Assembly: GCF_001746835.1 (NCBI RefSeq)
Contig: NZ_CP016094.1
Coordinates: 62,001-126,000 of the forward strand
Length of the DNA: 64,000 bases
Reading direction: 5' to 3'
Source of the DNA: Lacunisphaera limnophila
GTDB lineage: Bacteria; Verrucomicrobiota; Verrucomicrobiia; Opitutales; Opitutaceae
The position numbers and the translations under genes were made by a program. A model generated the notes under the pieces. The model was not told the origin of the DNA. It did not search any database and worked only from the letters and a program-made list of their open reading frames with translations. Shown piece by piece: positions 8,697 to 17,887 of this stretch. Numbering within the stretch: the first letter of the stretch is position 1; every line of letters starts with the position of its first letter.

Positions 8697-9923
8697 TCAT
8701 TCGCTGCGCAACGCCTCCACGGGTTTGAGGCGCGCGGCGCGCCAGGCGGGGATCAGGCCGGCCAGGGTCGAGGCCACCACGGAGAACAAGATGATGATGA
8801 CCACATCCTTCGCCGTCGTGTGCGCCGGCAGGTTCGTGAACTGGTAGAACTTCACGAAGGCCTCCGGCCCCATCGTGAACTTCGCGATGGTCGCCACGAT
8901 GGCGTTACGCCAGTGCAACAGCAGGAAGCCGCCGGCCAGGCCCACCGCCGTGCCGGTCAGGCCGATGAACAGGCCCTGCACGCAGAAACTTGCCGCCACC
9001 TCGCGCGCCCGGCCCCCCATCGCCCCGAGCAGGCCGATCTCCCGGGTCTTGCGCACCACCGTCACCAGCAGCGAGCTGGTGATGGAGAACGCGGCCACGA
9101 TGATGATGAACGTGAGCAGGAAGAAGATCATGTTGCGCTCAAAGCTCAGCACGGCCTGGAAATCGGCGTTGGCCTCAAACCACGTCAGCGCGCCCGCTGT
9201 CGCGGGCAGCGCGGCGTTGATCGCGGCGGCGGCGACATCCGGATCGGCGCCGGGCTTCAGGCGGACGTTGTAGCCGTGCACCATCTGGTCGAGACCGTAC
9301 AGATCCTGCATCAGGCGCAGCGGGCAGATGACCGTCGAGCTGTCCAGCTGCTGGTGCCCGATGCTGAAGATCCCGGCCACGCGCACCTCCCGCGGCAACA
9401 GCACCTCGTTGTTCTTCATCCGCTCGAGCATCAGCGGGGTGTAGACGCTGACCATGTCACCGATGCGGACGCCGAGCCCGCTGGCGAGCAGGTGGCTCAG
9501 GATCACCGAGTCGTCATCGAGATCGTCAAACGAACCGGCCGTGAGATAACGCTCCAACGGAATGACGTCGCGGATTCGTTCCAAGTCCACGCCTTGCACG
9601 GCGGGAAACGCCGGCCGGCGCTTGAACTCCAGCATCACCACGCCCTGGGCATAGGCCGAGTAGGCGGCGACCTCGGGCACGCCGGCGAGGGCGGTCTCCA
9701 CCGGTCCGCCCTGCTCGATCAGGCTGCGGGCCCGCACCTGCACCTCCCCCTGGGTGTCGATGATCATGCGTTTGATCTGGTAGCCGAAGCCACCCATGAC
9801 GCTGGTCGAGACCAGCATCAACGCCACCCCCAGCCCGACGCCCACCACCGAGATCAGCGTGAAAAACGACACCCGCCCGGTCGGGAACAGCTGCTTGAGG
9901 GCAAGGTAGACGGGCCAGGGCAT
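8697..9923 (-). CDS. Lipoprotein-releasing ABC transporter permease (LolC/LolE family)
   Basis: The 408-residue protein has the LolC/LolE layout: an N-terminal membrane helix (about 20-45, SFFTLISVVGVGLGVALML), a periplasmic MacB-like core domain (about 50-260) and three C-terminal helices of the FtsX fold (FFLLTFIIIVAAFSITSSLL onward). The cytoplasmic loop carries R-K-T-R-E-I-G-L-L-G-A-M-G, the coupling motif of these permeases. It precedes lolD on the same strand. Only one permease gene is present, so the transporter may be a homodimer (LolF-like) or a second permease may be encoded elsewhere. Confidence 0.88.
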   Translation of the reverse strand: MPWPVYLALKQLFPTGRVSFFTLISVVGVGLGVALMLVSTSVMGGFGYQIKRMIIDTQGEVQVRARSLIEQGGPVETALAGVPEVAAYSAYAQGVVMLEFKRRPAFPAVQGVDLERIRDVIPLERYLTAGSFDDLDDDSVILSHLLASGLGVRIGDMVSVYTPLMLERMKNNEVLLPREVRVAGIFSIGHQQLDSSTVICPLRLMQDLYGLDQMVHGYNVRLKPGADPDVAAAAINAALPATAGALTWFEANADFQAVLSFERNMIFFLLTFIIIVAAFSITSSLLVTVVRKTREIGLLGAMGGRAREVAASFCVQGLFIGLTGTAVGLAGGFLLLHWRNAIVATIAKFTMGPEAFVKFYQFTNLPAHTTAKDVVIIILFSVVASTLAGLIPAWRAARLKPVEALRSE

Positions 9924-9931
9924 CTTAATTA

Positions 9932-10008
9932 AACCACAGAGGCACAGAGGACACGGAGCGAAGGACTTGGTTTCTCATCTTCTCGGTGTCCTCTGTGCCT
10001 CTGTGGTT
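9932..10008. repeat. Paired inverted repeat, CACAGAGG family (perfect arms)
   Basis: A 23-nt arm at 9932-9954, beginning AACCACAGAGGCACAGAGG, is repeated perfectly in inverted orientation at 9986-10008, around a 31-nt centre. It fills the gap between lysS and the lolC/E permease gene and has the same sequence family as 5414-5480. Confidence 0.85.
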
Positions 10009-10013
10009 AAAAC

Positions 10014-11501
10014 CTACTTCGCCTCCGAGGGCCGCAAAGACGGGAACAGGATCACGTCGCGGATGCTTTCGGCGCCGGTGAGCAAAATGCAGAGGCGGTC
10101 GATGCCGACGCCCATGCCGCCGGCGGGCGGCATGCCGTGCTCGAGGGCGAGCAGGAAGTCGGTGTCCATCTTCTGCTGGTCCTCGCCGACCTGCTTCTCG
10201 AACATCTCGCGCTGCACAAAGGGGTCGTTCTGCTCAGAGTAGGCCGGGGCCACTTCCATGCCGCCGATGATGCACTCGAAGACGTCGATCAGGCCGGGGT
10301 CCTCGGTGTTGAGCTTGGCCAGCGGGCAGAGCTCCTTGGGCAGGTGGGTCACAAAGGTCGGCTGGATCAGCGTGGGCTCGATGCGCTTGCCGAAGATCTC
10401 GTTCACGATCTCGTGCGTCTCCCAACCCGGGTGGACTTCGAGGCCGAGCTTCTGGGCCGCCTCCGTCGCCTTGGCCCGGTACTCGGGCGAGCTGCGCAGG
10501 GCGCTGAGCTTGAAGCCCGCCACCTCGTCGATCAGGTCGAAATAGCGCGCCTCCCGCCAGTCGCCGGCGAAGTTGATCATCTGCCCGCTGGCGGCGTGCT
10601 TGATCTCGGTGGCGCCGATCACGTTCTGGCACAGGTCGGCGAAGATCGCCTTGAGCAGCACCATCATGCCGCGGAAGTCGGAGTAGGCCTGGTAGACCTC
10701 CAGCATGGTGAACTCGGGGTTGTGCTTCCGGGACACACCCTCGTTGCGGAAGATGCGGCCGATCTCAAACACGCGGTCATAACCGCCGACGAGCAGGCGC
10801 TTCAGGCGCAGCTCGAGTGCGATGCGCAGGTAGAAGTCGGCGCCCAGCGCGTTGTGGTGCGTGACGAAGGGCCGCGCCGCGGCGCCGCCGGCCACGCCCT
10901 CGAGCACGGGCGTCTCCACCTCGAGGAACTTCCGGCCGGCCAGGGTCGCGCGGATGCTGGCGACAATCCGGCTCCGCTGCATCAGGCGCTCGCGGGACTC
11001 CGGGTTGACGATGAGGTCGAGGTAACGCTGCCGGTAAACCTGCTCGGCATCGGTCAGGCCGTGCCACTTCTCGGGCAGCGGACGCAGGGCCTTTGAGACG
11101 AGGGTATAGCGATCCACCCGGACGGTGATCTCGCCGCTCTTGGATTTGAAGAGGCTGCCCTCGACGCCGATGATGTCACCGAGATCGAGCTTCTTGAAGG
11201 CCACATAGGCTTCGTCACCCACCAGGTCCTTCTTCACGTAGAGCTGGATCTGCCCCTGCTGGTCGAGGATCTTGACGAACTGGCTCTTGCCCATGTCGCG
11301 GATGACCACGAGCCGGCCGGCGACCTTCACCGGCACGGTGTAGTCGGCACCGTCCACGTAGGCTTTCAGCGCTTCCCCGGAAAAGTGCGTCTGCTCGCAG
11401 TTGGCGCGGAACGGATCCGAGCCCGCGGCGCGCATATCCTGCAGCTTCTTGAGCCGCACGGCATGCTGGTCGTGGGAGATGTCCTGGGGAATGTCGCTCA
11501 T
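10014..11501 (-). CDS. lysS: Lysyl-tRNA synthetase, class II
   Basis: The enzyme charges tRNA(Lys). The 495-residue length matches bacterial LysS (about 505). An N-terminal OB-fold anticodon-binding domain (about 55-150) precedes the class II catalytic core. Motif 2 reads [17 protein letters not shown] and motif 3 reads [15 protein letters not shown] near the C-terminus. The ATG at 11501 (MSDIPQDIS) was chosen over the longer open frame to 11723, which crosses a repeat and overlaps lipA. Gene order places it divergent from lipA and upstream of the lol genes. The leader has no Shine-Dalgarno sequence. Confidence 0.95.
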   Translation of the reverse strand: MSDIPQDISHDQHAVRLKKLQDMRAAGSDPFRANCEQTHFSGEALKAYVDGADYTVPVKVAGRLVVIRDMGKSQFVKILDQQGQIQLYVKKDLVGDEAYVAFKKLDLGDIIGVEGSLFKSKSGEITVRVDRYTLVSKALRPLPEKWHGLTDAEQVYRQRYLDLIVNPESRERLMQRSRIVASIRATLAGRKFLEVETPVLEGVAGGAAARPFVTHHNALGADFYLRIALELRLKRLLVGGYDRVFEIGRIFRNEGVSRKHNPEFTMLEVYQAYSDFRGMMVLLKAIFADLCQNVIGATEIKHAASGQMINFAGDWREARYFDLIDEVAGFKLSALRSSPEYRAKATEAAQKLGLEVHPGWETHEIVNEIFGKRIEPTLIQPTFVTHLPKELCPLAKLNTEDPGLIDVFECIIGGMEVAPAYSEQNDPFVQREMFEKQVGEDQQKMDTDFLLALEHGMPPAGGMGVGIDRLCILLTGAESIRDVILFPSLRPSEAK

Positions 11502-11580
11502 GGAACCCGGGACGCTTGCCCCCCCGCCCGCCCGGGGCAAACGGAAAGTGGGCGCGGGCCGCCGCCCCGGGCAGCCCCCC

Positions 11581-11628
11581 TGTAGCCGGGCTTGCGGAGC
11601 CCGACCCGTGGTCATCGACCCCGGGTAG
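11581..11628. repeat. REP-like element, TGTAGCCGGG family
   Basis: TGTAGCCGGGCTTGCGGAGC opens a hairpin (GGGCT/AGCCC). It is followed by GGTCATCGACCCCGGGTAG, a degenerate inverted partner. It lies between the divergent lysS and lipA genes and has the same type of sequence as 17798-17871. Confidence 0.6.
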
Positions 11629-11685
11629 ATCAGCCCCAAAGATTGTCTTTGCGCCTTTTGTGCCTTTTGTGGCCAACTTCTGCCG

Positions 11686-12582
11686 ATGTCCGCCCTCCGC
11701 AAACCCGACTGGCTCCGCGCCAAACTGCCCTCCGGCCCCGCCTACCAGGCCACCCGCCGGATGGTGGAGGATAACAAGCTGCACACCGTCTGCCAGAGCG
11801 CCCAGTGCCCCAACATCGGCGAGTGCTGGTCCCGCGGCACCGCCACGGTGATGATCCTCGGCAACATCTGCACCCGCTCCTGTAATTTCTGCGCGATCCA
11901 GAGCGGCCGGCCCACCGAGCACGACCTGGGCGAACCCGCCCGCGTGGCCGACGCCGTCGCCCGCATGGGCCTGCGCCACTGCGTCATCACCTCCGTCGCC
12001 CGCGACGACCTGAAGGACGGCGGCGCCGGCGTCTGGGCCGCCACCATCCGTGCCGTCCGTTACCAAAACCCGTCCTGCGCCATCGAGGTGCTCGTCCCCG
12101 ATTTCGTCGGCAAGCTCGAGCAGGTGGACCTCGTCCTCGACGCCAAGCCCGATATCTTCAATCACAACCTCGAGACCGTCGAACGGCTCCAGCGCCCCGT
12201 CCGCGTGCAGGCCCGCTACGACCGTTCCCGCGCGGTGCTCCAGCACGCCAAGTCCCGCGGCTTCACCACCAAGACCGGCATCATGCTCGGCCTGGGCGAG
12301 AAAGAGGCCGAGATCGAGCAGACCCTCCGCGATATCGCCGCGGACCGGACCGATATCCTCACCCTCGGCCAGTACCTCCAGCCCACGCCCCAGCACTGGC
12401 CCATCGATCGCTGGGTCCCGCCCGAGGAGTTTGCCCGCTGGAAAAAACTCGGCCTCGAGCTCGGCATCGGCGTCATCGAGTCCGGCCCGTTGGTCCGCTC
12501 CAGCTATCACGCCGACGAGCAGTCCGCCAAGTACGTCGGCGAGGAACACCTGAACCTGAAGCCGACTCTGGCGCAGGTCTGA
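11686..12582 (+). CDS. lipA: Lipoyl synthase (radical SAM)
   Basis: LipA inserts two sulfur atoms into protein-bound octanoyl chains to make lipoyl cofactors. Both iron-sulfur cluster motifs are present: the auxiliary cluster C-x4-C-x5-C at Cys36, Cys41 and Cys47, and the radical SAM C-x3-C-x2-C at Cys62, Cys66 and Cys69 (CTRSCNFC). VARDDLKDGG and the C-terminal RSSYHADE, whose RSSY supplies the serine ligand, are also typical. The 298-residue length is normal. It is divergent from lysS and begins after a leader lacking a Shine-Dalgarno sequence. LipB is not in the window. Confidence 0.95.
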   Translation: MSALRKPDWLRAKLPSGPAYQATRRMVEDNKLHTVCQSAQCPNIGECWSRGTATVMILGNICTRSCNFCAIQSGRPTEHDLGEPARVADAVARMGLRHCVITSVARDDLKDGGAGVWAATIRAVRYQNPSCAIEVLVPDFVGKLEQVDLVLDAKPDIFNHNLETVERLQRPVRVQARYDRSRAVLQHAKSRGFTTKTGIMLGLGEKEAEIEQTLRDIAADRTDILTLGQYLQPTPQHWPIDRWVPPEEFARWKKLGLELGIGVIESGPLVRSSYHADEQSAKYVGEEHLNLKPTLAQV

Positions 12583-12738
12583 AGGGGGCCCGATGGACAG
12601 GAGCGGCGCCAAAAAGCGCCGGGCGGGAGGCAAACGCCGTCACCGACCGCCGCTCCAGTCGCCGCCAAGATCACCGACGATTTTCCGCCCGGGCACCTGC
12701 CGGTTTGCCTTTCCTCCACCGTCCCTTTTCCTGACCCG

Positions 12739-13638
12739 ATGCTTCCCCCGCCGCGAACCCGCCCCGCCGACGGCAAGATCCTCGGCGTCGTCCTGCTGGG
12801 TCTCTGCGGGCTGGCCGTCGGCGCCACGATCTTCCTCCAGGTGGAAAAGCAGCCCGAGTCTTCCCCGGTCACCCGCGGCGCCCGCCTCGCCGAGGAGGCC
12901 GGCTGCTTCGCCTGCCACGGTCGCAGCGAGGAGGAGCCCCGTTTCAACCTCCGCCTGGCCGCCCCCGGCCAGTGGCGCGGGAAGAACAACCCGTCCCTTT
13001 GGGAAGGCGAAATCACCGAGGTGAAGGTCCTCGTCGACTGGATCACGAACGGCGTGCCGGCCGATGAGGTTGAAAAGCATAAGCAGCTGTTCATCCGCAT
13101 GCCCGCCTACCGGGACCGCCTGAGTGCCGCCGAGATCGAGGACATCGCCGCCTGGATCCTTGCCGAGGGCCTGAAGCTGCGCGTGGATCCCGGTGCCCGG
13201 ACCACGCCGGCCGCGCCCGGTGCGGCCCTCACGCCGGACCAGTTGTTCGTGGCCGGCGACCGTCTCGCCCGCCAGACCGGCTGCTACCAGTGCCACGGCG
13301 AACTCGGCCAGGGGGGCGTGGCCAATCCCGCCTCGTTCAAGGGCTACATCCCCGGCTTTCAGGGTCAGGACTTCCTCAAACTCACCGCCGACGGCGATCG
13401 CAGCGAGATCCTCCACTGGATCGACCACGGCCGCGGCCGCGCCATCGAGGCGGGCCTCCTCGGTCGCATCGCAAAGAAATATTTTGATGGCCAGGCCATC
13501 CCCATGCCGGGCTACCGCGACCAGCTGACCCCGGCCGAAAAAGAGCGGCTTGCCGACTTCCTGTTGCTGATTAATCAGTCTGGACCTCTTCCCGCCCGCG
13601 AAATCGAGCGCCTCAACGCTGTTCTCGACCCACGCTGA
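12739..13638 (+). CDS. Membrane-anchored diheme c-type cytochrome
   Basis: The 299-residue protein has an uncleaved-looking N-terminal anchor (about 14-34, ILGVVLLGLCGLAVGATIFL) and two covalent heme motifs, CFACH (about 55-59) and CYQCH (about 182-186). Each is followed downstream by a methionine in a similar context (RMPAYRDRLSAAEIEDIAAWI and PMPGYRDQLTPAEKERLADFL), the likely sixth ligand. The two halves therefore look like a tandem duplication of one cytochrome c domain. It should face the periplasm and carry electrons; the partner is unknown. The leader is pyrimidine-rich. A small monoheme protein gene follows after 80 nt. Confidence 0.85.
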   Translation: MLPPPRTRPADGKILGVVLLGLCGLAVGATIFLQVEKQPESSPVTRGARLAEEAGCFACHGRSEEEPRFNLRLAAPGQWRGKNNPSLWEGEITEVKVLVDWITNGVPADEVEKHKQLFIRMPAYRDRLSAAEIEDIAAWILAEGLKLRVDPGARTTPAAPGAALTPDQLFVAGDRLARQTGCYQCHGELGQGGVANPASFKGYIPGFQGQDFLKLTADGDRSEILHWIDHGRGRAIEAGLLGRIAKKYFDGQAIPMPGYRDQLTPAEKERLADFLLLINQSGPLPAREIERLNAVLDPR

Positions 13639-13718
13639 CCCCCACCCCACGTCCGACCCGCGTTTCACCACCCACCCCCGGGCTGCGGCGTGAAATCCGT
13701 CTCCCTCCCCGATCTTAA

Positions 13719-14141
13719 ATGAAAAACCTCCTCACCCTCGCCACGCTCCTCACCCTCGCTGCTTCCCGCCTGTCCGCCGACGCGGTCGTGGACAGCCTGC
13801 TCCCGCTCAAGCCCGAGGTGCGCAAGGTCATCAACGAAAGCTGCGTCATGTGTCACGGCGAAGTGATCGACGGGGAGAAGGAGATCCGGGACGACCTCGA
13901 TTACAGCACCGACGACGCCATCCGCGCCACGCTCGCCAATGCCGGCAAGCTCAAGCAAGTCGTCCTCGAGGACAAGATGCCGCACAAGCCCCGCCTTTCC
14001 CGCCGCCTGCGCAACAACGTCCAGCTGCAGGAGCGCCTCACCGCCCTCCGCGCCAACTACGACGCCGCCGGCCACAAGGCCATCCTGCTCGACTGGCTGA
14101 AGGACGTCACCGCCACCACCGGCGGCGACAAGAAGGAGTAA
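13719..14141 (+). CDS. Small secreted monoheme cytochrome c-like protein
   Basis: The 140-residue protein has a signal peptide (MKNLLTLATLLTLAASRLSA) and a single CVMCH heme-binding motif at about residues 42-46. A methionine in EDKMPHKPRLS could be the distal ligand. The remainder is charged and helical. It follows the diheme cytochrome gene on the same strand after a CT-rich 80-nt gap, so the two may be expressed together. I recognise no named family beyond c-type cytochrome. Confidence 0.75.
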   Translation: MKNLLTLATLLTLAASRLSADAVVDSLLPLKPEVRKVINESCVMCHGEVIDGEKEIRDDLDYSTDDAIRATLANAGKLKQVVLEDKMPHKPRLSRRLRNNVQLQERLTALRANYDAAGHKAILLDWLKDVTATTGGDKKE

Positions 14142-14153
14142 GCGGGCTATTGG

Positions 14154-14234
14154 TGTAGGGCGGGATTTCCGAATCCCGCCACGAACGCGATATCGTGATC
14201 GAACCAAGGTGGGATTTGGAAATCCCGCCCCACA
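14154..14234. repeat. Paired REP-like element, TGTAGGGCGGG family
   Basis: Two hairpins lie head to head. The first (GGCGGGATT, loop TCCG, AATCCCGCC) has a perfect 9-bp stem; the second (GGTGGGATTT/AAATCCCGCC) has a 10-bp stem with one G-T pair. The element begins TGTAGGG. It follows the small cytochrome gene. Confidence 0.8.
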
Positions 14235-14322
14235 CTCGCCCCGGGTTTGACGCGCCTTGCCCGATGTGGGAATCACTTCCCGCCCCCCGTCATGCCGCCC
14301 GTCTCCTGCAACCTTTGAATCC

Positions 14323-15933
14323 GTGAAGAAGGCCTCCGCTCACGCGCTCACCCTGGCGGCCCTCGCGGTCGTCGTCGTGCAGGTCCTGGCGCTCGCCACG
14401 CGCTACTTCCAACCATGGCTCGACGCGGATTACCTGCTGCCCCAGCGCTTCGCCGTCGATGTATGGGCGGGCGTTTATCCGCTCTCCGGCTGGACCCTCA
14501 GCTCGTCGCCGTACCTTTTCCCCGATTTCGCCTTCAGCCTCCTCTGGCACGTCGTGCTCGGCGACGCGCCTTTGCTGCCCTTCTATCTGGTGACGAGCTA
14601 CGGGACGCTCGCCCTGCTCGCCGGTTGGTCGCTGCACCGCGCCAACCCGGCGGCCCCGCACGCCTGGCTCAGCGGCGCGCTGCTGGTCAACGTGCTCCTC
14701 GCCTGGCAGGGCGCGGCTGATCACGCGCGCTGGCTCTGGTGGCTCGGCACCGCGACCTTCCACGGCGGGGCCGTGTTGCTCGGTCTCGCCCAATTCGCCC
14801 TCTGGGCCGGACCGACCGCCGTGGCCCCGACGCGCGCGCGGGCCACGGTCGCGACCCTTCTGCTCTTCATCGGCCTGGCCTCCGATACGCTCCTGCTCAC
14901 CCAGTTCGTCGCGCCGCTGGGACTGGCGCTCCTGGCCACCGCCGGCGCCCCGCGGTGGCGCGCGCCCCGGGTGCGGGCCTTCCTGATCGCCGTGTTATCG
15001 GCCTACGGGCTGGTCGCCATCCTGCGCGGATCGCTGTGGCTGGCCGGCTGGTGGAATTTTCCCCGCGTCGTGCGTCACGCCCCCACCCCCTCCGCGGTGG
15101 CCGGCGCGGCGCAAAGCCTCGCGTCCGACCTCACCGGCCCCGTCGCCACCGCCGTGCCCGGCTTCATCGGCCTTTTCCTCGTCTGCACCGGTGCCGCCCT
15201 CTGGCTGACCCTGCGTCCCACGGTCGCGCGGGCCGGGGTCGGCGAGGGCGAGACGGCACGCCAAGCCAGCTGGTTCGCGGCCGCCGGTCTCGCGAGCACG
15301 CTGCTGCTGCCGGCGCTGGCGGTCTATTGGCAGAACCCCCAGCACGGCCGCTACCTCCTCCCCTGCCTTATCCTCCCGTTGTGGTGGCTGTTCACCCGGT
15401 TGCCGCTGGCACGGCTGCAGACCCCGTTCGTCGCGGGTCTCGTCACCTCCCTCCTGCTGCTTCTGGCGTGGGTGCGCGGGCCTCAGATCCACCCGGCCGC
15501 CTGGGCCTGGCCCTACCCGGAACGGGTCGCGGCACTGGACCGGTTCCTCACCGCGGAGGGCCGGGAGCGCGGGCTGGCCGATTTCTGGAACGCCCACTAC
15601 CTCAACACCGTCGCGCGCTCGGACCTCCGGCTCAACCAGCTGCGACCCGACGGCCGCGTGCAGTTCTGGGGCAACAACGCCTTCCATCATTTCGAGGTCG
15701 ACGCCGCGACCGGCGCGCTGCGAGTGCCGCGCTACACCTTCATCGTGACCAACGGCCTCGATCCGGCCGCGCTCCGGGTGAAGTTCGGCGAGCCCTCACG
15801 CATCGCCCCCGTGGCGGACTATGAGGTCTGGCTCTACGACGAGGCCGCCGCGCAACGGCTCAGCGCCCAGGTGGACGGCGAGGTGCGCCACTTCCTCGGG
15901 GACCGACCCGGCACGGCGCGGATCGCCCGGTAG
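14323..15933 (+). CDS. Multi-pass membrane protein of unknown function
   Basis: The protein has about 536 residues from GTG 14323; an upstream ATG at 14257 is possible but adds a poor N-terminus. Roughly ten hydrophobic segments run through the first 400 residues, then a soluble C-terminal domain of about 130 residues ends in a repeated valine/tyrosine-rich fold. The profile, with an aspartate near the first loop (QPWLDADYLLPQRF) and a periplasmic tail, recalls GT-C type or dolichol-phosphate-mannose-like membrane glycosyltransferases. I see no decisive motif, so this is only a shape-based idea. The C-terminus lies 68 nt upstream of the hybrid kinase gene. Confidence 0.6.
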   Translation: MKKASAHALTLAALAVVVVQVLALATRYFQPWLDADYLLPQRFAVDVWAGVYPLSGWTLSSSPYLFPDFAFSLLWHVVLGDAPLLPFYLVTSYGTLALLAGWSLHRANPAAPHAWLSGALLVNVLLAWQGAADHARWLWWLGTATFHGGAVLLGLAQFALWAGPTAVAPTRARATVATLLLFIGLASDTLLLTQFVAPLGLALLATAGAPRWRAPRVRAFLIAVLSAYGLVAILRGSLWLAGWWNFPRVVRHAPTPSAVAGAAQSLASDLTGPVATAVPGFIGLFLVCTGAALWLTLRPTVARAGVGEGETARQASWFAAAGLASTLLLPALAVYWQNPQHGRYLLPCLILPLWWLFTRLPLARLQTPFVAGLVTSLLLLLAWVRGPQIHPAAWAWPYPERVAALDRFLTAEGRERGLADFWNAHYLNTVARSDLRLNQLRPDGRVQFWGNNAFHHFEVDAATGALRVPRYTFIVTNGLDPAALRVKFGEPSRIAPVADYEVWLYDEAAAQRLSAQVDGEVRHFLGDRPGTARIAR

Positions 15934-16001
15934 CCGCGCGCAACCCACCCCAGCAGGGCTTTTGCGTTTGCTGCCCCCCTGGCATTCGTCCACCCTGGGT
16001 T

Positions 16002-17780
16002 GTGGCCAGCCAACCTCAGGTGTCCGGCAGCTCCGCGGGATATCACACCCTCCTCGGGGATGACCCGCTGGCCGTGCTGACGACGGTGCAGCAGCGCGTG
16101 CTGCGGGGCATGTTCTGGTCGATCGCCGCCTACAGCGTGGTGCAGCTGGGTCTGTGGCACACGCGGGACCAGGCCAGCCGCACGCTTGTTTCCTTCGTCT
16201 TCGAGGCCGTGCTGCTGGTCGGCCTCGCCGCGCAATACCTCGCGCTCAAACGCCTGTCGATTCGCGGCAGCGGTATCATCTTTGTCTGCTGGCTCGGCCT
16301 GATCAACCTGCTGATGTGGTCCACCTCGGGTCCGCAAATGGCCAGTGGCATCGGCCTGGTCTGCACCGTGCTCGCGGCGTTGTTCTTCATCAACAAGCGG
16401 GCCGGCGCCGCCGTGGTCCTCAGCTTCGGCGCGTATATCGTGGTGCACGCGGTGCTCGTCACGCGCGGGGTGCTGCCCCCCTATTCGTTCATGGCGGGCC
16501 ATGACCCCACGCTCACCGCGCTGTTGCGGACCGGACTATACGCCTTCGGGGTCCTTGCCATGGGCTACGCCATCTTCGCCCGGATCCACCACGCCCTTTT
16601 CCAGGCGCTGGAGCAGATCGCCGAGGAACGCCGCCGCCGCACCCTCGCCGACGAGGCCCGACGCAAGGCGGAGGAAACCATGCTCGCCAACCAGCATTTT
16701 GAGGCGCTCGGCAAACTCGCCAGCGGTGTGGCCCACGACGTCAACAACGCCCTGACCGCCGTGCTCGGCAACGCCGAGTTGCTCAAGCTGAGCCTGCCGC
16801 CCGGCGAGGAACAGGTCTTTGCCCAGGACATCCTGAAGGCCGCCGAATCCGCCGCACGCACCACCCGCCAGCTACTCAATTTGAACCGGTCGGCGGTTTG
16901 CCAGCCGGTCAGCACCGATCCTGTCGCCGTCGCCACCTCCGTCATCCGGCTGCTCGGCCGGCTGATCCCGGACAACATCCGCCTGCAACTCGACGGCCAG
17001 AGCCGGCAGCGCATCCTGGTCGACCCCGCCGACCTGCAACAGGCGCTGCTCAACCTGCTGCTCAATGCCCGCGATGCCCTGCCGGACGGCGGGGTGATCA
17101 CGCTGCGCGTGGCGGACCGGGAGGGGGCCGGCCCGGTGATCTCGGTCAGCGACAACGGCCAGGGCATCCCCGCCGACATCCTGCCGCGCATCTTCGAGCC
17201 GTTTTTCACCACCAAGGCCTCCGGCCACGGCACCGGCCTCGGCCTGGCCATGGTCCGGACTTTTGCCGAGGAGGCCGGGGCCACCGCCACCGCATCCAAT
17301 GTGCCCGGGAGCGGGGCCAGCTTCGAACTGGCTTTCCCGTCCTGCACGCTCCCCGCGGAGCCCGCTGCGCGCCCGCCGCGGCCGGAGGTAACCGGCCAGT
17401 CCATCCTGTTGGTCGAGGAGGATGCGGACGTCCGGGCTGTGCTCGAGCGGGTGCTGCGGCGCGGGGGGCAGTTGGTCACCGCGGTCCCCGATGCCGCCGG
17501 CGCGCGGACGCAGCTGGCGAGTGGGGCGACTTTTGCGCTGTTGTGCAGCGACATCCGCGCTGATGCCGCGCAGACGACTGTCCTGGTCCATGAATTCAAG
17601 GCCGCCAACCCCGATGCGCCGGTGCTCCTGTGCTCCAGCGGTACCGAGCCGGCCGTCGCCGGTGGCGGTCTGCTCGCTCGGCCGGGCGTCGAGCTGATGC
17701 GCAAGCCCTTCGCCGGGACGGAACTGCTGGCCCGCGTGCAAAAAATGCTCACCGCCAGCCGTCCGCCCATCGGCGGCTAG
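16002..17780 (+). CDS. Membrane-bound hybrid histidine kinase with C-terminal receiver
   Basis: The 592-residue protein begins at GTG 16002. About six membrane helices fill residues 35-200, then a helical linker leads to an NtrB-type kinase core: H-box GKLASGVAHDVNNALT with His245, N-box LLNLLLNARDALPDGG with Asn355, and G-boxes DNGQGIP and GTGLGLAM. A receiver domain follows (about 465-585) with acidic pocket VEEDAD, acceptor Asp517 (LCSDIRAD) and Lys-Pro (MRKPF). The sensor region has no recognised ligand-binding domain. No separate response regulator gene is adjacent. Confidence 0.88.
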   Translation: MASQPQVSGSSAGYHTLLGDDPLAVLTTVQQRVLRGMFWSIAAYSVVQLGLWHTRDQASRTLVSFVFEAVLLVGLAAQYLALKRLSIRGSGIIFVCWLGLINLLMWSTSGPQMASGIGLVCTVLAALFFINKRAGAAVVLSFGAYIVVHAVLVTRGVLPPYSFMAGHDPTLTALLRTGLYAFGVLAMGYAIFARIHHALFQALEQIAEERRRRTLADEARRKAEETMLANQHFEALGKLASGVAHDVNNALTAVLGNAELLKLSLPPGEEQVFAQDILKAAESAARTTRQLLNLNRSAVCQPVSTDPVAVATSVIRLLGRLIPDNIRLQLDGQSRQRILVDPADLQQALLNLLLNARDALPDGGVITLRVADREGAGPVISVSDNGQGIPADILPRIFEPFFTTKASGHGTGLGLAMVRTFAEEAGATATASNVPGSGASFELAFPSCTLPAEPAARPPRPEVTGQSILLVEEDADVRAVLERVLRRGGQLVTAVPDAAGARTQLASGATFALLCSDIRADAAQTTVLVHEFKAANPDAPVLLCSSGTEPAVAGGGLLARPGVELMRKPFAGTELLARVQKMLTASRPPIGG

Positions 17781-17797
17781 AGCGGCTGAGGTCAGAA

Positions 17798-17871
17798 TGT
17801 AGCCGGGGGTCGCTGACCCCGGTGATCGTTGCACCGCGCGCCGCAGACCGTGGTCAGCGACCCCGGCTACA
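17798..17871. repeat. Paired REP-like element, TGTAGCCGGGG family
   Basis: TGTAGCCGGGGGTCGCTGACC faces GGTCAGCGACCCCGGCTACA in inverted orientation with a single-base length difference. It lies between the convergent kinase and DUF1552 genes, where it could act as a bidirectional transcript end. Confidence 0.75.
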
Positions 17872-17887
17872 GCGGTACAAATACGCT

